Source of the DNA: Chloroflexales bacterium
GTDB lineage: Bacteria > Chloroflexota > Chloroflexia > Chloroflexales > Chloroflexaceae
DNA length: 7,795 nucleotides
Reading direction: 5' to 3'
Assembly (NCBI GenBank): GCA_013336035.1
Contig: JAAXUL010000346.1
Span: 1-7,795, forward strand
The notes beneath the pieces were generated by a model. That model did not search any database. It saw only the letters and a program-made list of their open reading frames with translations, and had not been told where the DNA came from. Below, one piece after another: positions 6,249-7,795 of this stretch. Each line of letters starts with the position of its first letter. Positions within the stretch are counted from its first letter, which is position 1. A program made the translations under genes and the position numbers.

Positions 6249-7795
6249 ATGGTGAACGTGGGACAGACAGTCCGGCTCAGGCCGCCGGCCACCCCCAACT
6301 GCGGCGTTGCCCCTGGCGACACGCTAGGCGGTCGTTTTCGGCTGGGCTCGGCGGTGGGCCACGGCGGCCAGGCCGTGGTCTTCGCCGCCGAGGACCTGGG
6401 CCGCGCCCGCGCCCCTGTGGCCGTCAAGGTGGCCCGCAGCGACCTTGGCGCCGACGCCCGCGCCGAGGCCGAGACCGTGCTGCGCTGGGAGGGCGGCCTG
6501 CTCAGGCGTCTGCGCCACCCCGCCCTGCCCCGCCTCTACAAGCTCGAGAGCGGCCCCCGCGGCGCCTGGCTCGCGCGCGACCTGGTGCCCGGCCAGCCCT
6601 TGCTGGCTATCGCCCGCCTCGCCCCACAGGAGCAGCGGAGCGTCATGGCCTGGGCCACGCAGCTCTGCGACCTACTAACCTACCTGCACACGCGCGAGGT
6701 GCCGATCGTGGTCGGCGACCTGAAGCCGGCCAACCTGGTGCTGCGGCCCGACGGGGCCCTGGCCCTGATCGACCTTGGGGCGGCCCACACGCTGACGCGG
6801 CGCCCGCCCCGCAGGCCGCGCCCCCGCCACGGCACCCCCGGCTACGCGCCCCCCGAGCAGATGGGCAGCTGGGGCCACGACGAGCGCGCCGACGTCTTCG
6901 CCCTGGCCGTCACCTGCTACGAGCTGCTGACCGGCCTCGACCCGGCCTCGGCCCCGCTCCAGTTCGACCTCGAGCGGCTCGACCGCGCCGCCCCTCGCCT
7001 GGCCCCAGCCCTGCGCCGGGCCCTCGACCTCGACCCGGGCCGCCGCTGCCCTACGGCCGCGGCCCTGCGCTCGGAGCTCGGCGCCCCGGCCCCGGCCCTG
7101 CCTCTGCTCCTCGGCTCGGGGGTGGCGATCAACGACGGGCGCGACCTTACCGAGGTTATCCGCCGCGCGCCGCGCCTGATCGAGCCCGCCGTGAGCAACG
7201 GGGCCCTCGAGCGCTGGCTCGCCACTCACCCCGACGCGACGCTTGGCGCCCTGCGCTACAGCCTGCGCGCCGCCCAGCGGGCCGCCCCGCCCCGCCGACC
7301 GCCCCTCGACACGCTGCTCATAGCTATGGCGCCCGCCGAGGGCAGCCCCCTGCTCCAGTTCGACCCGCCGCGCCTGCAGCTCGGCGATGTGCCCCTCAAG
7401 AGCTGGCGCATCTGGGGCCGCCCCCAGCCCCTCGTGCTGCACAACATGGCCCTGGCGCCCCTCCGCTGGGAGCTGAGCAGCCCCGCGCGCGCCGACGCCG
7501 AGGTGCGCCTGCTGGTTGCCGGCAAGCCCCAGCGCCAGGCCAGCGGGGTGATCGCCCCCGGCGAGAAGCTGCGCCTCGAGGTCGTGGCCATGGCCGCCGC
7601 CGGCGCCCGCGCCGGCGACCTGCAGCTGCGCTGCGGGCGTCACGGCTGGGCTATCCCGTGGCAGGCGACGGGCCGCGCCGGGGTGCCCATCGGCGCCCGC
7701 CACGTCGCCCGCCTCGAGGAGCTGGACATTGGCAGGCCCGACCTGGTGCCCGCCCTCGAGCAGCTCATGGCCCAGGGCTCCCGCGCCCGCTGGCT
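6249..7795 (+). CDS. Ser/Thr protein kinase-like protein, non-RD type, with C-terminal extension; partial (cut by window end)
   Basis: The frame is open from the ATG at 6249 to the window end (515 codons seen, no stop), so the 3' end is missing. Residues about 29-280 form a Hanks-type kinase domain: Gly-rich loop VGHGGQAVVF (36-45), AVKVA with K60, αC Glu probably E81 before LRHPALPRL, catalytic loop VVGDLKPANLVL (154-165) with D157, K159 and N162, metal-binding IDLG (D175), GTPGYAPPEQ (195-204) and DVFALAVTCYELLTG (215-229). The usual HRD Arg is Gly, and the activation segment is very basic (about 184-194). Residues 283-345 hold a helical module with a NGALERWLATHPDA motif that I cannot name. 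About 368-475 looks like a beta-sandwich (LQLGDVPLKSWRIWG, LVLHNMALAPLRWEL). No transmembrane segment is seen so far. No ribosome binding site precedes the ATG; an in-frame TTG at 6213 is the only upstream alternative. It is divergent from the hydroxylase operon. Confidence 0.85.
   Translation, partial: MVNVGQTVRLRPPATPNCGVAPGDTLGGRFRLGSAVGHGGQAVVFAAEDLGRARAPVAVKVARSDLGADARAEAETVLRWEGGLLRRLRHPALPRLYKLESGPRGAWLARDLVPGQPLLAIARLAPQEQRSVMAWATQLCDLLTYLHTREVPIVVGDLKPANLVLRPDGALALIDLGAAHTLTRRPPRRPRPRHGTPGYAPPEQMGSWGHDERADVFALAVTCYELLTGLDPASAPLQFDLERLDRAAPRLAPALRRALDLDPGRRCPTAAALRSELGAPAPALPLLLGSGVAINDGRDLTEVIRRAPRLIEPAVSNGALERWLATHPDATLGALRYSLRAAQRAAPPRRPPLDTLLIAMAPAEGSPLLQFDPPRLQLGDVPLKSWRIWGRPQPLVLHNMALAPLRWELSSPARADAEVRLLVAGKPQRQASGVIAPGEKLRLEVVAMAAAGARAGDLQLRCGRHGWAIPWQATGRAGVPIGARHVARLEELDIGRPDLVPALEQLMAQGSRARW

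Noticed and set aside
6675..7703. 342-residue minus-strand open frame opposite the kinase
   Set aside because: Overlaps the kinase catalytic loop and C-terminus in antisense; Gln/Gly/Ala/Arg low-complexity translation.
1..7795. CRISPR arrays, tRNA or rRNA genes, insertion sequences, phage or defence islands
   Set aside because: No regularly spaced repeats, RNA-gene signatures, transposase motifs or terminal inverted repeats were seen. The WYL regulator alone is not evidence of a defence system.

Overview
The window comes from a GC-rich bacterial chromosome with strong G/C preference at third codon positions. It holds six protein genes, one of them cut by the right edge. The combination of a WYL-domain regulator, a eukaryote-type Ser/Thr kinase with extra C-terminal domains, sigma70-like promoters (TATAAT, TGnTATACT) and AGGAGG ribosome binding sites would fit a Chloroflexota (Chloroflexia-type) genome. 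Nothing in the window proves this, and the taxonomic guess is weak.

Layout, left to right. Positions 1-248 are non-coding. They hold two hairpins, probably ending a plus-strand gene that lies outside the window, then a 21-bp-spaced direct repeat and an extended -10 promoter for a WYL-family transcriptional regulator (249-1283, +). A GNAT acetyltransferase follows on the same strand after a 208-bp gap (1492-1998). It meets an EmrB/QacA-type 14-TM MFS efflux pump (1995-3413, -) tail to tail, and one CTAG supplies both stop codons. The pump has its own promoter with a perfect TATAAT. An 18-bp perfect palindrome lies over its -35 region, as expected for a dimeric (TetR-like) repressor that is not encoded here.

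Upstream of the pump on the same strand is a tight two-gene operon (6110 to 3577, -). It encodes a two-subunit molybdenum hydroxylase of the isoquinoline 1-oxidoreductase / aldehyde oxidoreductase class: a small [2Fe-2S] subunit and a large molybdopterin subunit with a twin-arginine signal, overlapping by GTGA. The enzyme is probably exported by Tat as a pair and works outside the cytoplasmic membrane. A hairpin separates this operon from the pump promoter, so the two are probably separate transcription units. Divergent from the operon, at 6249, starts a Ser/Thr protein kinase-like protein. It has a complete catalytic set but is of the non-RD type (VGD in place of HRD), and its C-terminal extension runs off the window.

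No mobile element, CRISPR array, tRNA, rRNA or obvious phage gene is visible. I see no clearly new multi-gene system. The most interesting points are the palindromic operator of the pump, the non-RD kinase with its basic activation loop and unusual C-terminus, and three octa-G tracts confined to the molybdopterin subunit gene.
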